This document shows positions 42,185-54,454 of a stretch of DNA of 64,000 nt, one piece after another (within the stretch, counting starts at the first letter, position 1; each line of letters starts with the position of its first letter). The stretch covers positions 124,001-188,000 of the forward strand of contig JAJAGP010000276.1 of the NCBI GenBank assembly GCA_025084515.1. Direction: 5' to 3'. Position numbers and translations under genes: made by a program. The notes under the pieces are model-generated. The model saw nothing but the letters and a program-made list of their open reading frames with translations, made no database searches and was not told the DNA's origin. This stretch comes from Ancistrus triradiatus (Eukaryota; Chordata; Actinopteri; Siluriformes; Loricariidae).

Positions 42185-45100
42185 GTTATCTGTTATTTTG
42201 CCACACTCACTAATACCAGGTTCATAATATGAAAGCATCCATTCAAGAAATTTACGTGGACACAGAATGGCTGTAGGTCTGTGTGACTTCCCCATAAGTG
42301 TTATGGGTTTCACCTCCGTAACATGTCATTTTTTTCTACTTTCAATTATCTGCCATCAACTTTGAAAATAAAGTTGTTAAAGAATGGCTTTGCCAGATTA
42401 GATTGAGACAAATCAAATTACAGCTACATTAGACACCATTAAGATGAATTTGAATGGCAACTATGAGCCAGAGTTTATTGTCTAACATCTGATGCTTGAC
42501 CGCAAAGTCATGTTCTAAAATCTATTGGAAAGCCTACTCAGATAAGTGAAAGCTGCTGTAACATCAACAGACGGATATACACACTACATACCCAAAGTTA
42601 ACTCATAATAAAACAATATTTTAATGCCATGTTGGACGAAGATGCAACATCAGCTAATATGTCATGGTTTGTGGGGTTCTTTTTTTTTTTTTTATCCTAA
42701 CACATCTAAATGCAAAAGGGTGATTTTACTGCACTGTCTGACTGTCAGAATACCTGATGTATTGCTTATGCACAAATTGACTAGCTTTAGTATTCATGCA
42801 CTTATTGACTTTTCACCAGTGAAGATGATGTATGTCCAGTACTGGAATACCATTGTAATAGCCTGTAATGTTGCCATTTCAAACTTATTTGAAGAGCAAA
42901 AGTGTTCTTTTAGTCTTCTCTTTTTGTGTTCTTTTTTGCTTCTCTGTCTAAATTAAATTGCCTTTTTCATCAAGAGCATTCATTAAATAAGTATTCATTT
43001 GTTTGAAGGTTAATCACTGACACCCCTAGAACAAATTATTGCGTAACTTGCATAATCTGTTGTCTTAGTCAACATCTTATACAGTCATTTTTGTTGATCC
43101 TGCTCCAAGACAGAGACTCCAGATTAGATGAATGCATTCTTGGTGGTGGGGTTTCTCACTCCCCCTATTATTGTGTAACAATTCACTTACCAAACCAATA
43201 CAGGTCTGAATAGCTACATTTTAATGTCTGTAGAAAAGTAATATAATTGTCTGTTTGTGGTTGCATTCCTATACTAAACCTTTAAACTGTTCACCATGAA
43301 GGCTCTTTCTAGTAGTAGCCCAATTTATTCCAAGGTTAAATCTTTCGCCATTACTCATGTTAAGACATCTGTAGTGATATCAAGTGTACATAGCAGCAGA
43401 CACCTAAAGGTGGAGATAATCACATTTCCGCTGTCTTTCCTTATCAGTTCATTGAGCATGAGAGATTTATGAGAGTTTGACTAGCTCTAGAGTCAAGGTG
43501 CTTTTGTAAATGGAAACCTGTCAGGTTTTAGTCCCAGTTTCCTTCTTAGTAATTGGAATTGGAAGGCCGATGATGATGATAAATAGGATGGGGGTGAAAA
43601 AATGGGCTGCATGACCATTGAGAAATTAGTATAGAATATAGATGAGTACAGAATCTCTTATTGTCTTTGAAAAGCAGCATCTTCTCAGTGGAAGGGAGTG
43701 TCACCTGCTTGTAGGTGTTTTTTTTATTTCTCGCCTTTTCCTAACTAATTGCTTTGCTCATCTTTCTGTAATGATCACCAAACCCTTGTGGAACAAGGAT
43801 AGTGTGATAGATAGATCATTACCATCAAGTAATGGCACTTTGAAAGGTTAGTGGATGGGAAAACACTTGGGAATCATTGCAGAAAATCCAATACAGCTCA
43901 GTGAAGTGCGTCCTAGTGCAGCTACTGAGCTACCACTGAAGTATTTTTTGATCATTGCCTTATGTTCATAGTAACAGTGTCTGGTCTAGCAAAATTGTAT
44001 CCTTTATAAGAAAACTCCATGTACAGTGGAAATGCATTGTATTTTGTATTGCAACGCATAAATGAAACCATACATTTACTAAAATAATGCTTCTAACAGC
44101 CCCTGATGATTCCAGCTCTAACACAGACTTGGTCATCTGATAAAGGGAACTGTACAGAAAGAATCATAATTTCTCTTTATAGCTTGTAAAAATCCTTAAG
44201 TATTGTCCGTCTATTGTACATGTCCCATGTACTGCAACGCCAAGTGTGGCATCAACATAGTACACCACAGATGTGGAAGGAAAACTATTTTAATGCCAAA
44301 AATTCCAAAGTTGATGGATGTTTGTGATCTTCTTCTATATATAGCTCACTATAGCAGAGCTGTAATTCCATGGTGACACCATGTCAGTCTTGATCTCCCT
44401 CATCAGCTAAATGAATGTGATCTATAAAACCTCTGAGTCTTGGCTTCACACAGCTGTTGTCTTCATTTTTATCTTCTAACCATGTTCAAAGATTTGAATT
44501 TATCTTGCACAAAAATTATTCTAATGCCCACTGTTTTTTCTGCTTAGCATAATTTCTCCTTAATTATGTTTTGAGTGGCACTGCCTGCTATAATTGCAAA
44601 GTGTCATGAGCCCCCACAGGAAACATCCACGTTTCTCTGTACTCCTGATTTACAGGTCACATTGATAACAGGGTGACCTAAAAAGAACACTTTTCTAAAT
44701 ACAGCCTGTACTTCACCTGGTGGAAATGGCATATCATAGCTGCCACATCAGAAGTCAGCACAGGGCATACACTGAAATGGGGAAGTATCATAAGCCAAAG
44801 GTCTGTATGACTTGGATGTGACAGCTCTCCAACAAAGTGGTGTGACCTCAGCTGTGACAACCAGTAGACCTCGGCTAAATATAGGCAATAAATGCAGCTT
44901 TTACAATCACATTGTGTGCTTACTGCAAGTCATATTGGAACAGTTATTCTGAACCTGCATACATAATAGGGATTTTGGAAGGGCAGGGACCATTTGGAAC
45001 TGCTTGTATAAAGCCCAGGTTAATTGAATTTCTCTGAAGCAGGCATCTGGGATCATGGTGACGTTGGTTAGATTAATGTGGGGTCTTGGGGCTGGTGGAA

Positions 45101-45379
45101 TAGTAGAACTGTCCCAGGCCTCCTCAATAATCAGAATAATCAGGGGTTCATCTGAGGGAACAACTAATCTGGTTATGTAGCGTTGTCTGTGAATTCTCTT
45201 CCATAATCCTCTTTTCTCATAGAGTGCATCACAAGGGCACAACGCATGAGACCGTGAGTTCTAGTGCAGAAGAGGCATGTACACCAATTAGGAATCAGTA
45301 TAAACTGAAAATGAGCATGAGTACTGAATCAAATAATTAGAAAGCATGTGCATGCCTCTCTTGATGAGGCAGAAATGAG
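42185..45379. other. Unrecognised sequence
   Basis: About 3.2 kb without a recognised repeat or exon. The minus-strand frame 44907-45242 (111 codons) shows no domain I recognise. Confidence 0.35.
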
Positions 45380-45800
45380 CTCAACGGACAAAAATGTAGT
45401 CACCTGTGTCTGTGATGTACCAAATAGCTTGTAATACCTACTCGAGCAACCTCGAGCAACCTCCTCCATCTTGAACCACACCTTGCACGCAGTCCTCATT
45501 GAAGGCTTCCTTCGAAAAAGCACAACACACAGCATCATTCACATACAGGCAGAAACGAGATTCATCTGACCAGATAACACGTTTTCAGTCATGAACAGTT
45601 TAATTTTTCTGTCTTTTCAAGCTCTGTAACCAGGCAGATTTGTGAGCAAAGGCCTCTTACCTGCCATCCTTTGTGTTACCTGCTCCATATGCAGTTTCCT
45701 GAAGAGTGTTCTTTCAGAAATTGTTTGTCCTGCGTTGACTTCTGGAAGCAATTCTTCTCAATCTCTGAATCCTGTCATACAACCCACAGGTATTTACGGC
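45380..45800 (-). pseudogene. Tc1-like transposase relic J
   Basis: Minus-strand reading gives SGQ/ITRF-like sequence around 45580 (GATTCATCTGACCAG is the complement of a family WSDES region), VNDAVCC, KEAFNEDCVQGVVQDGGG at about 45470-45535, the block between the first catalytic Asp and the KHGGG core. No termini identified. Heavily decayed. Confidence 0.5.
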
Positions 45801-46159
45801 CCGATCATCCTCGTGCAACACCATCTGGAGGAGCATGAATTTAAACATGCAAAGTGACTAATTTTTGTCCAGGGAGCTTATAAGCTTACAAAAGTACAGC
45901 AGAGTGAATGGTAATTTCCAATTAATTGTTTCTTCTGGTAAAATGCAAATGACAGTTCCACTTTTCTTATAAATAATTATCTTTAAATTAATATTATAAA
46001 AGTTATAAACACTTATAAATATATAAATATATACTTACAAATATAAAACACTATAATTTGTACATTCCTCAGTGCATACCACTGAGATGGGTTGGTTAAC
46101 AGCAGGGACAGAGGAGGGGATTAAACCACTTTGCCATTGCATTTACATGGGTATATGCC
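45801..46159. other. AT-rich unrecognised sequence
   Basis: Includes repeated ATAAATAT/TATAAA units at 45968-46050. No gene seen. Confidence 0.4.
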
Positions 46160-46735
46160 TACCGTATTTTTCGGACCATAAGGCACACTTAAAATCCTTT
46201 CATTTTCTCAAAAATCGACAGTGCATCTTTAAATACGGTGCGTCTAATGTATGAATTAATTCTGGTTGTGCTTTCTGACCTAGAACCGATTGTAGATGGT
46301 ACACGGCGCTCATAAATCTGTCAAAATGTTTTAGCACAGCCTTGGTAAGTTACAAAGCTTATGGAAACCGTAGTGCGCAGCATAGCGGAGTAATACGATA
46401 TGTGCTTCAGCATTAGGGTACGTGCATTCATTCATTCATTTTCGAAGCGGATTTCAAACACAACGCTATCGGTCACGCAGTACAACATGGTCATAGAGCA
46501 GCTGTGAGAGAATTCAACATTAACGAATCAATGGTACGGAAGTGGAGGAAGCAAGAAGACGCCCTGCGCCAGGTAAAGGACCAAACTGAGTTTCTGACGG
46601 AACTTAAGAGTTTTGTTTCATTTCATGCGCCTTATAACCCGGTGCGCTTTATGTATGAAAATAGATCCGTTAGCAGTCGATCATTGATATTGCGCCTTAT
46701 AACCCGGTGCGCTTTATAGCCCGGAAAATACGGTA
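46160..46735 (+). mobile_element. Pogo-like element, family P, copy P4
   Basis: Complete 576-bp copy: TACCGTATTTTTCGGACCAT on the left, complement of TACCGTATTTTCCGGGCTAT on the right, TA at both ends. Serves as reference for the family: about 230 bp of non-coding left part, then the psq frame, then about 120 bp of right terminal sequence with internal GCGCC/TTATAACCCGGTGCG repeats. Confidence 0.92.
46445..46719 (+). pseudogene. Psq-type DNA-binding domain frame (P4)
   Basis: Open reading HNAIGHAVQHGHRAAVREFN, INESMVRKWRKQEDALRQVK, then terminal-derived residues to a stop near 46717. The P1 start codon position is ACG here; the next ATG is inside the domain at 46531 (frame also open from GTG at 46504). 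No nuclease part. Confidence 0.7.
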
Positions 46736-47442
46736 TACCTCCTGTTGAGTTCTCAGGGTGTCTAAATGCTAGACGATAGAAATGTGTCTCCTGGCAAAAA
46801 TTAGGCTTTATCTATTTTTTATCTGCATAGAACACTGTACCATGTGGGGTCATCGAGGGGTATAAGTGAACCGCTTTGGGAGATAAGTACAACGGGCTTT
46901 AAATTTCATGTTGTGAAAAGCTATGTGAAAATCATTTTAAAAATCAATATAGTGCATGTTTGTGTGCATCCCCTTTGCCGTGGTGCAGTCTGCGATTCGA
47001 CAACATAAAAGCAAAGCCAAAGAATGACCTTGTAAGAATTTGTAAGACTTTTGGCAGAATGAACACCATATGACAAACATTAAGTCGATGAAAGCGTGGG
47101 TGCTGTATAGATGCAGAAGGTGAGGATGACTCTAATGATCCTGAATAGACGGGGTGTTGAATGGGGTTCCCAGGGAATGAAAATGGTTCTGGTTAGGGGG
47201 GCTCAGTAAATTTTCTTTGGCTCCAAACTTACTTTTACCCTTGGATGAAGAGACATGATGCATCCGAGGTTTGTAACGGCAAGCTGTAAGTGCTTAGGGC
47301 TAAAAGGGATGCACACTACTATACTGAAAACTGGTGCAAAGTTGAAAGGATGTTGCATTCTGCACAAAAATGCAGACATGGACAGTGTCATGTAAGCATA
47401 TAGGCCACTTCATATACTTGAATAGTATTACTTTATTCTTTA
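46736..47442. other. Unrecognised sequence
   Basis: About 700 bp with no identified feature. Confidence 0.35.
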
Positions 47443-48197
47443 CAGTGGAACCTGGAAACCAAAATAGAACTCTGGTAAAAACTTAACTCGTCGTGTTTGG
47501 AGGAAGTAGAACACCATACCTACTGTGAAGCATGGGGGTGAAAACATCATGCTTTGGGGCTGTTTTTCTGCAAAGGGCACAGGACGACTGATCCGTGTTA
47601 AGGGAAGAATGAACGGGGCCATATATCGTGAGATTTTAAGCCAAAACCTCCTTCTCTCAGTGAGAGCATTGAAGATGGAACGTGGCTGGGTCTTCCAGCA
47701 TGACAATGATCCCAAACACACCGCTCGGGCAATGAAGGAGTGGCTCCGTAAACAGCATTTCAAGGTCCTGGAGTGGCCTAGCCAGTCTCCAGACCTCATC
47801 CCCATAGAAAATTTGTTGAGGGAGATGAAAGTCCGTGTTGCCCCAAAACATCACTGCTCTAGAGGACATCTTCATGGAGGAATGGGCCAAAATACCAGCT
47901 ACAGAGTGTGCCAACCTGGTGAAGACTTACAGGAAACGTTTGACATTGCCAACAAAGGTTATGTTATAAAGTATTGAGTTGAACTTATGTTATTGACCAA
48001 ATACTTATTTTCCACCATGATTTACAATTAAATTCTTAAAAATCCTACAATGTGATTTCCTGGATTTTTTTTCCCTCATTTTGTCTCTCATAGTTGAAGT
48101 GTAGCTATGATGAAAATTACAGACCTCTCTCTCATCTTTCTAAGTAGGAGAACTTGCACAATCAGTGACTGACTAAATACTTTTTTTTGTCCCACTG
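47443..48197 (+). mobile_element. Tc1-like transposon, family A, copy A3 (deleted)
   Basis: Right terminus complementary to CAGTGGGACAAAAAAAAGTA with TA at 48198-48199. On the left only TACAGTGG (47441-47448) resembles the terminus before the sequence jumps to the transposase ETKIEL region at 47453. Either the left half was deleted internally or the resemblance is accidental and the copy is truncated. Confidence 0.88.
47453..47977 (+). pseudogene. Tc1-like transposase C-terminal half (A3)
   Basis: Starts just after the first catalytic Asp (ETKIEL-like), loses frame once near 47500, then is open from 47525 to 47977: KHGGENIMLWGCFSAKG, FQHDNDPKHTA with the second Asp, and PSQSPDLIPIEN with the catalytic Glu. 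Thirty-four residues separate Asp and Glu, the DD34E spacing of Tc1 enzymes. No DNA-binding domain. Confidence 0.9.
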
Positions 48198-48203
48198 TAT
48201 TTA

Positions 48204-48397
48204 TGTCAGCGTTATGCCTTTTCCCGCATTCCTGGTGTTTTAAGTAGGCTACCTTGAGAGGGATGTTTACCTAAAGTAGTGTTGCTTCTTCGCCCAATGT
48301 TTATATAAGAACTCTACTCGTGCGGTTTGTAAGTTTTAATAAAAAGTTTCACAATGAGAACCTGTCCTGGCTTGTGTCTTCTTTCTTAAATACTACA
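48204..48397 (+). mobile_element. Candidate short LTR (retrotransposon relic)
   Basis: A 194-bp segment opens with TG (TGTCAGCG) and closes with CA (AATACTACA). It has a TATA-like TTTATATAAG at 48299-48308, AATAAA at 48339-48344 and GT/CT-rich sequence after it. Two or three bases after the CA is TGGTGGGCC, which resembles a primer-binding site. No gag or pol sequence follows and no second LTR is seen. Layout is suggestive only. Confidence 0.3.
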
Positions 48398-49407
48398 ATA
48401 TGGTGGGCCTTTGCTGTATATAACACTAAAGATATAAATAATACACTCCTTGTTCCGTCTTGGTCCACTTCAGGTGGAAATCACAAACAATGAGTACTGA
48501 TTAATATTAGCTGAAAATCAAGATGGCACCTACATTTTTGTTCAATATTCTTGGGTTTTCATTCAAAGTTTACGGGTTTCATTTAGTATTCTCAAGCCTC
48601 ATTCAATATTTCCAGAATGGCCCCTATATATTCCAGAATGCATAGGCGAACATATTCCATGGGCAGGGTGCCAGTTCCTCAGTCGGAGCACTTAAGAAGG
48701 GCTCCCCCACATGACCAACCATTTGTCTGCATGATGGCCAGAAACCCTGATGGGACCTCCAGAACTCCCAACTTGCTGCTGTGCTTTTATAATATTTCAT
48801 AAAAGAATTGATATTAAAATTACTATTAATATTGTGATGTACCATGCAAAGATCATTCAAATTATATTATGATGGAGGGCACACACACATGCTCTTCATT
48901 GTATATTTATTTCATTTCATGATTGGTACATTCTGCCTGGGTGACAGACTGTGTGTTTTAAGTATTTCAATTGATTTATTATTAATTTCAACAAGAGAGC
49001 TAATTTGCTAAAAAATGTTTTGGCAAGCTGGCCACTTTTGTTCTAAAGTGACAGCTTTTTCAAGTAATAATCAATCACATAAGCAACAATGGCCTGTTGG
49101 AGTTAAACGGGCCTACTGAGTGGAGGATCCTCTGGTCGTAGTCAGCATTATGGGGTGAATGGTCTTTTGACAAGTATCTTAATTGCTCCTTTTCTACTTT
49201 TGTCTCATTAAGTGCCTCCTTTGCATTGTTACCGTTGTACTTTGTGTGGCTTTCAAGCAAGATCAATTACCACACTGAGTACAATTTAGGAGCCAATATC
49301 AGGAAGAAGGCTATGTGTTCAACACCATAGCCCAGAGGACTGCTGTCAAGAAAGCCACTGATCATTGATGAATTGCTGCACATATTGAAGTTTGCGTAAG
49401 TGCTTGG

Positions 49408-49444
<37 letters not shown>

Positions 49445-50460
49445 CTCCATGTTTTACTTTACATGCGGGCAGCATTCATTCGAGTGTATAAACTTGCTTA
49501 TTGTGTGTGACGACTTGGTATGACCACAGAGTCTCAGCATATTTCCACTATGGCCTTTGTACTCATTGACCTTGTTTTGCTCTCTCTTTTGCCCTTATCT
49601 GAGGGCAGCAGGCCAGGCGCACATGTCCCAGGGCTCTGAGAAAAGCCAGTTCTGGAGAACTGGCAAGCAAATATACCACTGAAGATGCAAAGGGCCTCAA
49701 TGTCTGCAAATATTTGGTTGTGGGTTCAAAAAGATTTGGCTTTTGGAAGTTGATCAACCTGCCAAATTTGGGCATGGTTAGAACAGGTGCAACATGTTCC
49801 TCTTGAGTTTTGAAAGTGAATTGTGATAATAAGTAGATAAGATTGGACACCAGTGTACTTTAGCCCAGTCCCACGAATGGTCATGAAGGCTAGTCGTGTT
49901 CAAATGTTGAATGGAGCAGCTGCTTAGGACCTGCTCTGTTTCATAATGCTGGCTTTGTATTTCAGACAGCAGCCTGTGATGTAACTGCATCATGAAGACA
50001 GAAGACCTAATGAGCATCCTGTTATGACTAACGCTAATTTAACGGCTAGAGAAACAAAGGCTGATTCATCAACACTAGCTATTATTATCCTTCTGTCTAA
50101 AGTCCATGGGTATTAAGCCTCTAATTGGTTTCTCATTTAAAACAATCGCTTATTGATGTTTCTGGACACGTCATAAACAAATGAACAGATATCTGCTTCA
50201 TTACTTAATGGCCCACATATGTTGCTTTTTATAAGCCAGTGAGCTGTGTGGGTGTTAAATTATAAATATAAGCTATAAATGTATGAATTAGAATTACCTC
50301 AAGTTAAATTATGGTCTATATTATATTGTTTTATTTGTTATTTGTTTTTTTTATATTTATTTAGATATTTTCTATTTAGCTTCTGTTTAGTTAAACTATT
50401 AATAAAACCTTATTAATTATTATGTAATTATAAATGTTATGTAATTCTTACGTATATCAT
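48398..50460. other. Mostly unrecognised sequence
   Basis: About 2 kb with a TG microsatellite (49409-49442). 49960-50240 has no repeat signature and several AT-rich core motifs (TTTAAAACAATCGC, CTAATTGG), so it could be conserved non-coding DNA, but that needs comparison to other genomes. Confidence 0.35.
49409..49442. repeat. (TG)17 microsatellite
   Basis: Seventeen uninterrupted TG dinucleotides, likely polymorphic between individuals. Confidence 0.97.
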
Positions 50461-50645
50461 CTAGCCTGCCCAAGGTGGATGGATCCCTTTAAGTCTTGGT
50501 CCTCCCAGAGTTTCTTATATCTGTATAACATTTCCTTACCACTGTCGCTCCGGGTTTGCTCAATTAGGACTTTGGGCCTAGATATTTGTAAAGCTGCTTT
50601 GAGACATTGTAAAAAAAAGTGATATATATAAATAAATTTGACTTT
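50461..50645 (+). mobile_element. Family O interspersed repeat, copy O2 (partial)
   Basis: Opposite orientation to O1: GGTCCTCCCAGAGTTTCTTA, CCTTACCACTGTCGC, TTTGTAAAGCTGCTTTGAGA, CATTGTAAAAAAAAGTGATA and ATAAATTTGACTTTTAC-like end. Corresponds to the first part of O1 read in reverse. Confidence 0.75.
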
Positions 50646-50703
50646 TACTTTGTCAATAAAAATTTAATCCCTGATCTATTTTTCTAACTAATCTATTGTT
50701 ATA

Positions 50704-52277
50704 CATTGGTGCTTGAAAGTTTGTGAACCCTTTAGAACTTTCTATATTTCTGCTTACATATGACCTAAAACATCATCAGATTTTCACACAAGTCCTAAAA
50801 GTAGATAAAGAGAACCCAGTTACACAAATGAGACAAAAATATTATACTTGGCCATTTATTTACTGGTGAAAATGATCCAGTATTACATATTAGTGAGGGG
50901 CAAAAGTATGTGAACCTTTGCTTTCAGTATCTGATGTGACCCCCCTGTGCAGCAATAACTGCAACTAAACGTTTCCTGTAACTGTTGATCAGTCCTGCAC
51001 ACCGGCTTGGAGGAATTTTAGCCCATTCCTCCGTACAGAGCAGCTTCAGCTCTGGGATGTTGGTGGGTTTCCTCACATTAGCTGCTCACTTCAGGTCCTT
51101 CCACAACATTTCGATTGGATTAAGGTCAGGACTTTGACTTGCCAATTCCAAAAATTAACTTTGGTCTTCTTTAACCATTCTTTGGTAGAACGACTTGTTC
51201 CCCAATTAGGGTCGTTGTCTTGCTGCATGACCCACCTTCTCTTGAGATTCAGTTCATGGACAGATGTCCTGACATTTTCCTTTAGAACTTTCTGATATAA
51301 TTCAGAATTCATTGTTCCATCAATGATGGCAAGCCGTCCTGGCCCAGATGCAGCAAACCAGGCCCAAACCATGATACTACCACCACCATGTTTCACAGAT
51401 GGGATAAGGTTCTTATGCTGGAATACAGTGTTTTCCTTTCTTTTTTCTTTTAAACCAGAAAGTTATATTTTGGTCTCATCCGTCCACAAAACATTCTTCC
51501 AATAGCCTTCTGGCTTGTCCATGTGATTTTTAGCAAACTGCAGACGAGCAGCAATGTTCTTTTTGGAGAGCAGTGGCTTTCTCCTTGTAACCCTGCCATG
51601 CACACCATTGTTGTTCAGTGTTTTTCTGATGGTGGACTCCTGAATGTTAACATTAGCCAATGTGAGAGAGGCCTTCAGTTGCTTAGAAGTTACCTTGGGG
51701 TCCTTTGTAATCTCGCCAGCTATTACACGCCTTGCACTTGGAGTGTTCTTTGTTGGTCGACCACTCCTGGGGAGGGTAACAATGGTATTGAATTTAGTTC
51801 ATTTGTACACAATCTGTCTGACTGTGGATTGGTGGAGTCCAAACTCTTTAGAGATGGTTTTGTAACCTTTTCCAGCCTGATGAGCATTCTCAGAAATCTC
51901 CTTTGTTTGTTCCATGATACACTTCCACATGTGTTGTGAAGAGCAGACTTTGATAGATCCCTGTTCTTTAAATAAAACAGGGTAGGGTGTCCACTCACAC
52001 CTGATTGGCATCCCATTGACTGAAAACACCTGACTCTAATTTTACCTTCAAATTAACTCCTAGAGGTTCACATACTTTTGCCACTCACTAATACGTAATA
52101 TTGGATCATTCTTCTCAATAAATAAATGACCAAGTATAATATTTGTGTCTCATTTGTTTAACTGGGTTCTCTTTATCTACTTTTAGGACTTGTGTGAAAA
52201 TCTGATGTTGTTTTAGGTCATATTTATGCAGAAACATCAAAAATTCTAAAGGGTTCACAAACTTTCAAGTACCACTG
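50704..52277 (-). mobile_element. Tc1-like transposon, family B, copy B4
   Basis: Left terminus CATTGGTGCTTGAAAGTTTG with TA at 50702-50703; right terminus complementary to CTTTCAAGTACCACTG, where the TA has decayed to CA. 1574 bp, nearly full length with all coding blocks in order. Confidence 0.93.
50890..51915 (-). pseudogene. Tc1-like transposase pseudogene (B4)
   Basis: ATG at 51913-51915 (MEQTKEISEN). A 21-bp loss removes the LRKRVVD-equivalent residues before HQAGKGYKTISKEFG. Stop after IVYK, then GRPTKN linker, STIRKTLNNNG, LQFAKNHMDK, WTDETKI and a stop at 51463-51465, the same position as in B3. The frame from 51396 down has KHGGGSIMVW, QQDNDP followed by an altered NWG in place of KH, and a late frameshift. 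NPIEMLW with the catalytic Glu survives at about 51110, out of frame. Confidence 0.92.
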
Positions 52278-54123
52278 CAACTATCAGTACACAAAGCATT
52301 ATGAAAGGACACATCATTACAGAAATATTTATATATAATTTTAATACTGATTTTTTTAAACTTTATTTATTTATTTTTACCAAACAGAATATGATCCTGA
52401 AAAAAAAGTCTCATAGCCTTTTGTCTAATCACTCATCAATCCAACATGGAGACGTAAACTTCAAATTTCTGAAGTGACCCGCAGCTTTACAGTGTACTGT
52501 AGTACTGTAGAGCATATTAACAGCACATGCATGATTTTATAAATTATTTGTGGGAAAACAGTGGTACAGTGGTATTACATATCTGTGAAGCAACAGTTTA
52601 TGGCCATATTATAAACAGTGGGGGAGGGACAGAAGAATGTGATGTGGCTGGATTAGGATGTCATTGAGTTCAGTGTGTTGACAGAGCCAGGACTTTGTCC
52701 TACTTCTACAGATGTGCCGCTATGGGCAGCCTTGATCCTTACATATTGCCTGCAGTTGCATCACTTATCTAGCTGTGTGTGTAACAGGACTGTCTAAACT
52801 AGGAAATCCCCTACTGCCACGTGGGAGCTGAAGTTCTGCTTCAGCTCATGAATAAACTGTGACTGGAGTTCATTCTATTTTCTTTGTGCTGGCCCACTGG
52901 CACTGATCCCGACTGCTGAACTCTTACTCTGCAACAGAATTTGCCACAAGCAGAGCCAAATCACTGAATCATCGTTACACTATTTAGTCACCTGCCATAT
53001 ATGTACAAGTGGCTGCCTAATAACCAGGTATTGTTGTAACCAGGCATTACTTAGTAACATTTATTCTAATAGTCAGGTAGCATTCTGAAGGGTACATTCC
53101 TTTCATGGGTTCATGTTAAACTAAGATGGAATGAGAAGAATAAACAGCTTTAAGGTTCGGTGTCTGGTTCTCATTGCCCCTCCCCATTTCTCTGGATTTC
53201 CTATTGTGCCCATCCATCACCCTAAACTCTCTCCCCCAGTCTTTCACGAAGTTCCCCTCCCAATCTAGGAGAATATGCACTGTGTATGAATAATGCATTG
53301 CCATTAAATGTAACCTTGGTTAATTATTGATTGGATCAGATGATTAAACCCCTGACCCCTGGTTTTATGCTAGACTCCTACTCCTAACTTAGCTTCCATG
53401 TGCAAATTCTTTGTTTGGAATTCTCCAGATAGAGTGATGTCACTGATGAATCTTTAATAACATTGTTCTAGACCAAGACTAATGACTTGCAGACTAATGG
53501 CTGCTACATAGTGGGCAATTATTTGCTGAAGGGAGCCCTAGGTCCTAGGACTAACTAATCTAAGTGGTAGATCATTGTGCTTGGCAGCAGTGCCGCAGTG
53601 GATTATCACCAGAAACTGGAACATTATGGAGGAAAAAACCCTGGTTTCATGTACAGGTCTGTTCAAAGTAGCTTGCTCTGGTCCTGGAGGCCACAATGTT
53701 CCAGTGGTCTCCCTCTCACCAGTGTCATTATGCCCTCAAGCAAGACCTTTAACTTAAAGCCTTTCCCCTTCCCCCTACCCTGTACAGAAGGCTTGGAAAG
53801 ACCAATGGTGTGTAGCCTACACAAGGGCATGAAAGTAAATATGTCCCAGATGGTTATATAAAACCACTGTGTTTTGAAAATTCCTTCTGATCCTTCTCAA
53901 TTCTGGAAATTATTCCATGATTTAGTTTGACTCTTTTAGGGTTACTTGAGTTAGCTTTTTATCTCCCAATGAGCCCTTGTCAGATCACCTTTTCAGGAAG
54001 TGTGACGGCTGAAGCTCTTGCCAGAATTATTGAGGCAACTTGTCAGCCATTGCAAAATGAAGAATTTAGAATGTCACAGTAATAACAAGACATTTTTAAA
54101 CAACTGGTTTATCTGCATACACT
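52278..54123. other. Unrecognised single-copy-looking sequence
   Basis: About 1.85 kb. 53725-53757 (CCCTCAAGCAAGACCTTTAAC) faintly resembles the SINE central block. No gene recognised. Confidence 0.35.
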
Positions 54124-54241
54124 ATATAGCCAAAAGTTTGATGGTATCCCAAAATGACACTGATGATGGACAGTAAGTGTTCACCCTCAATTGCAATTCA
54201 TTCATATTCATTCAGCCCCCCATCAAACCAGCTAAGTTTAT

Positions 54242-54440
54242 CACATTTACATTTACAGCATTTAGCAGACGCCCTTATCCAGAGCGACTTACTACAATTG
54301 GTACAGTCTTACAATCCAAGCAATTGTGGGTTAAGGGTCTTGCTCAAGGACCCAACAGTGGCAGCTTGGCAGAGGTGGGATTTGAACCCTGGACCTTCTG
54401 GTCCAAAGTCCAGTACCTTAACCGCTAGGCTACCACAGTC
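54242..54440 (-). mobile_element. tRNA-derived SINE (V-SINE-like), copy 6
   Basis: Complete inverted copy: tail complement TTTACAGCATTTAGCAGACG, central GGTCTTGCTCAAGGACCC, B box complement GGATTTGAACC, head complement CGCTAGGCTACCACAGTCCC. Three extra bases (ACT) in the GACTTACTACAATTGG region. ATCAC on both sides may be a short target duplication. Confidence 0.93.
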
Positions 54441-54454
54441 CCAAACATCACCAA

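Noticed and set aside
44907..45242. 111-codon frame on the minus strand
   Set aside because: Some resemblance to transposase-like residue runs near relic J, but no motif could be placed.
48617..48860. Short frames on both strands downstream of the LTR-like segment
   Set aside because: Considered as gag remnants; no nucleocapsid CCHC or other motif seen.
53575..53861. Overlapping frames with a weak SINE-like block
   Set aside because: Only one 20-bp stretch resembles the SINE core; not enough to call an element or a gene.
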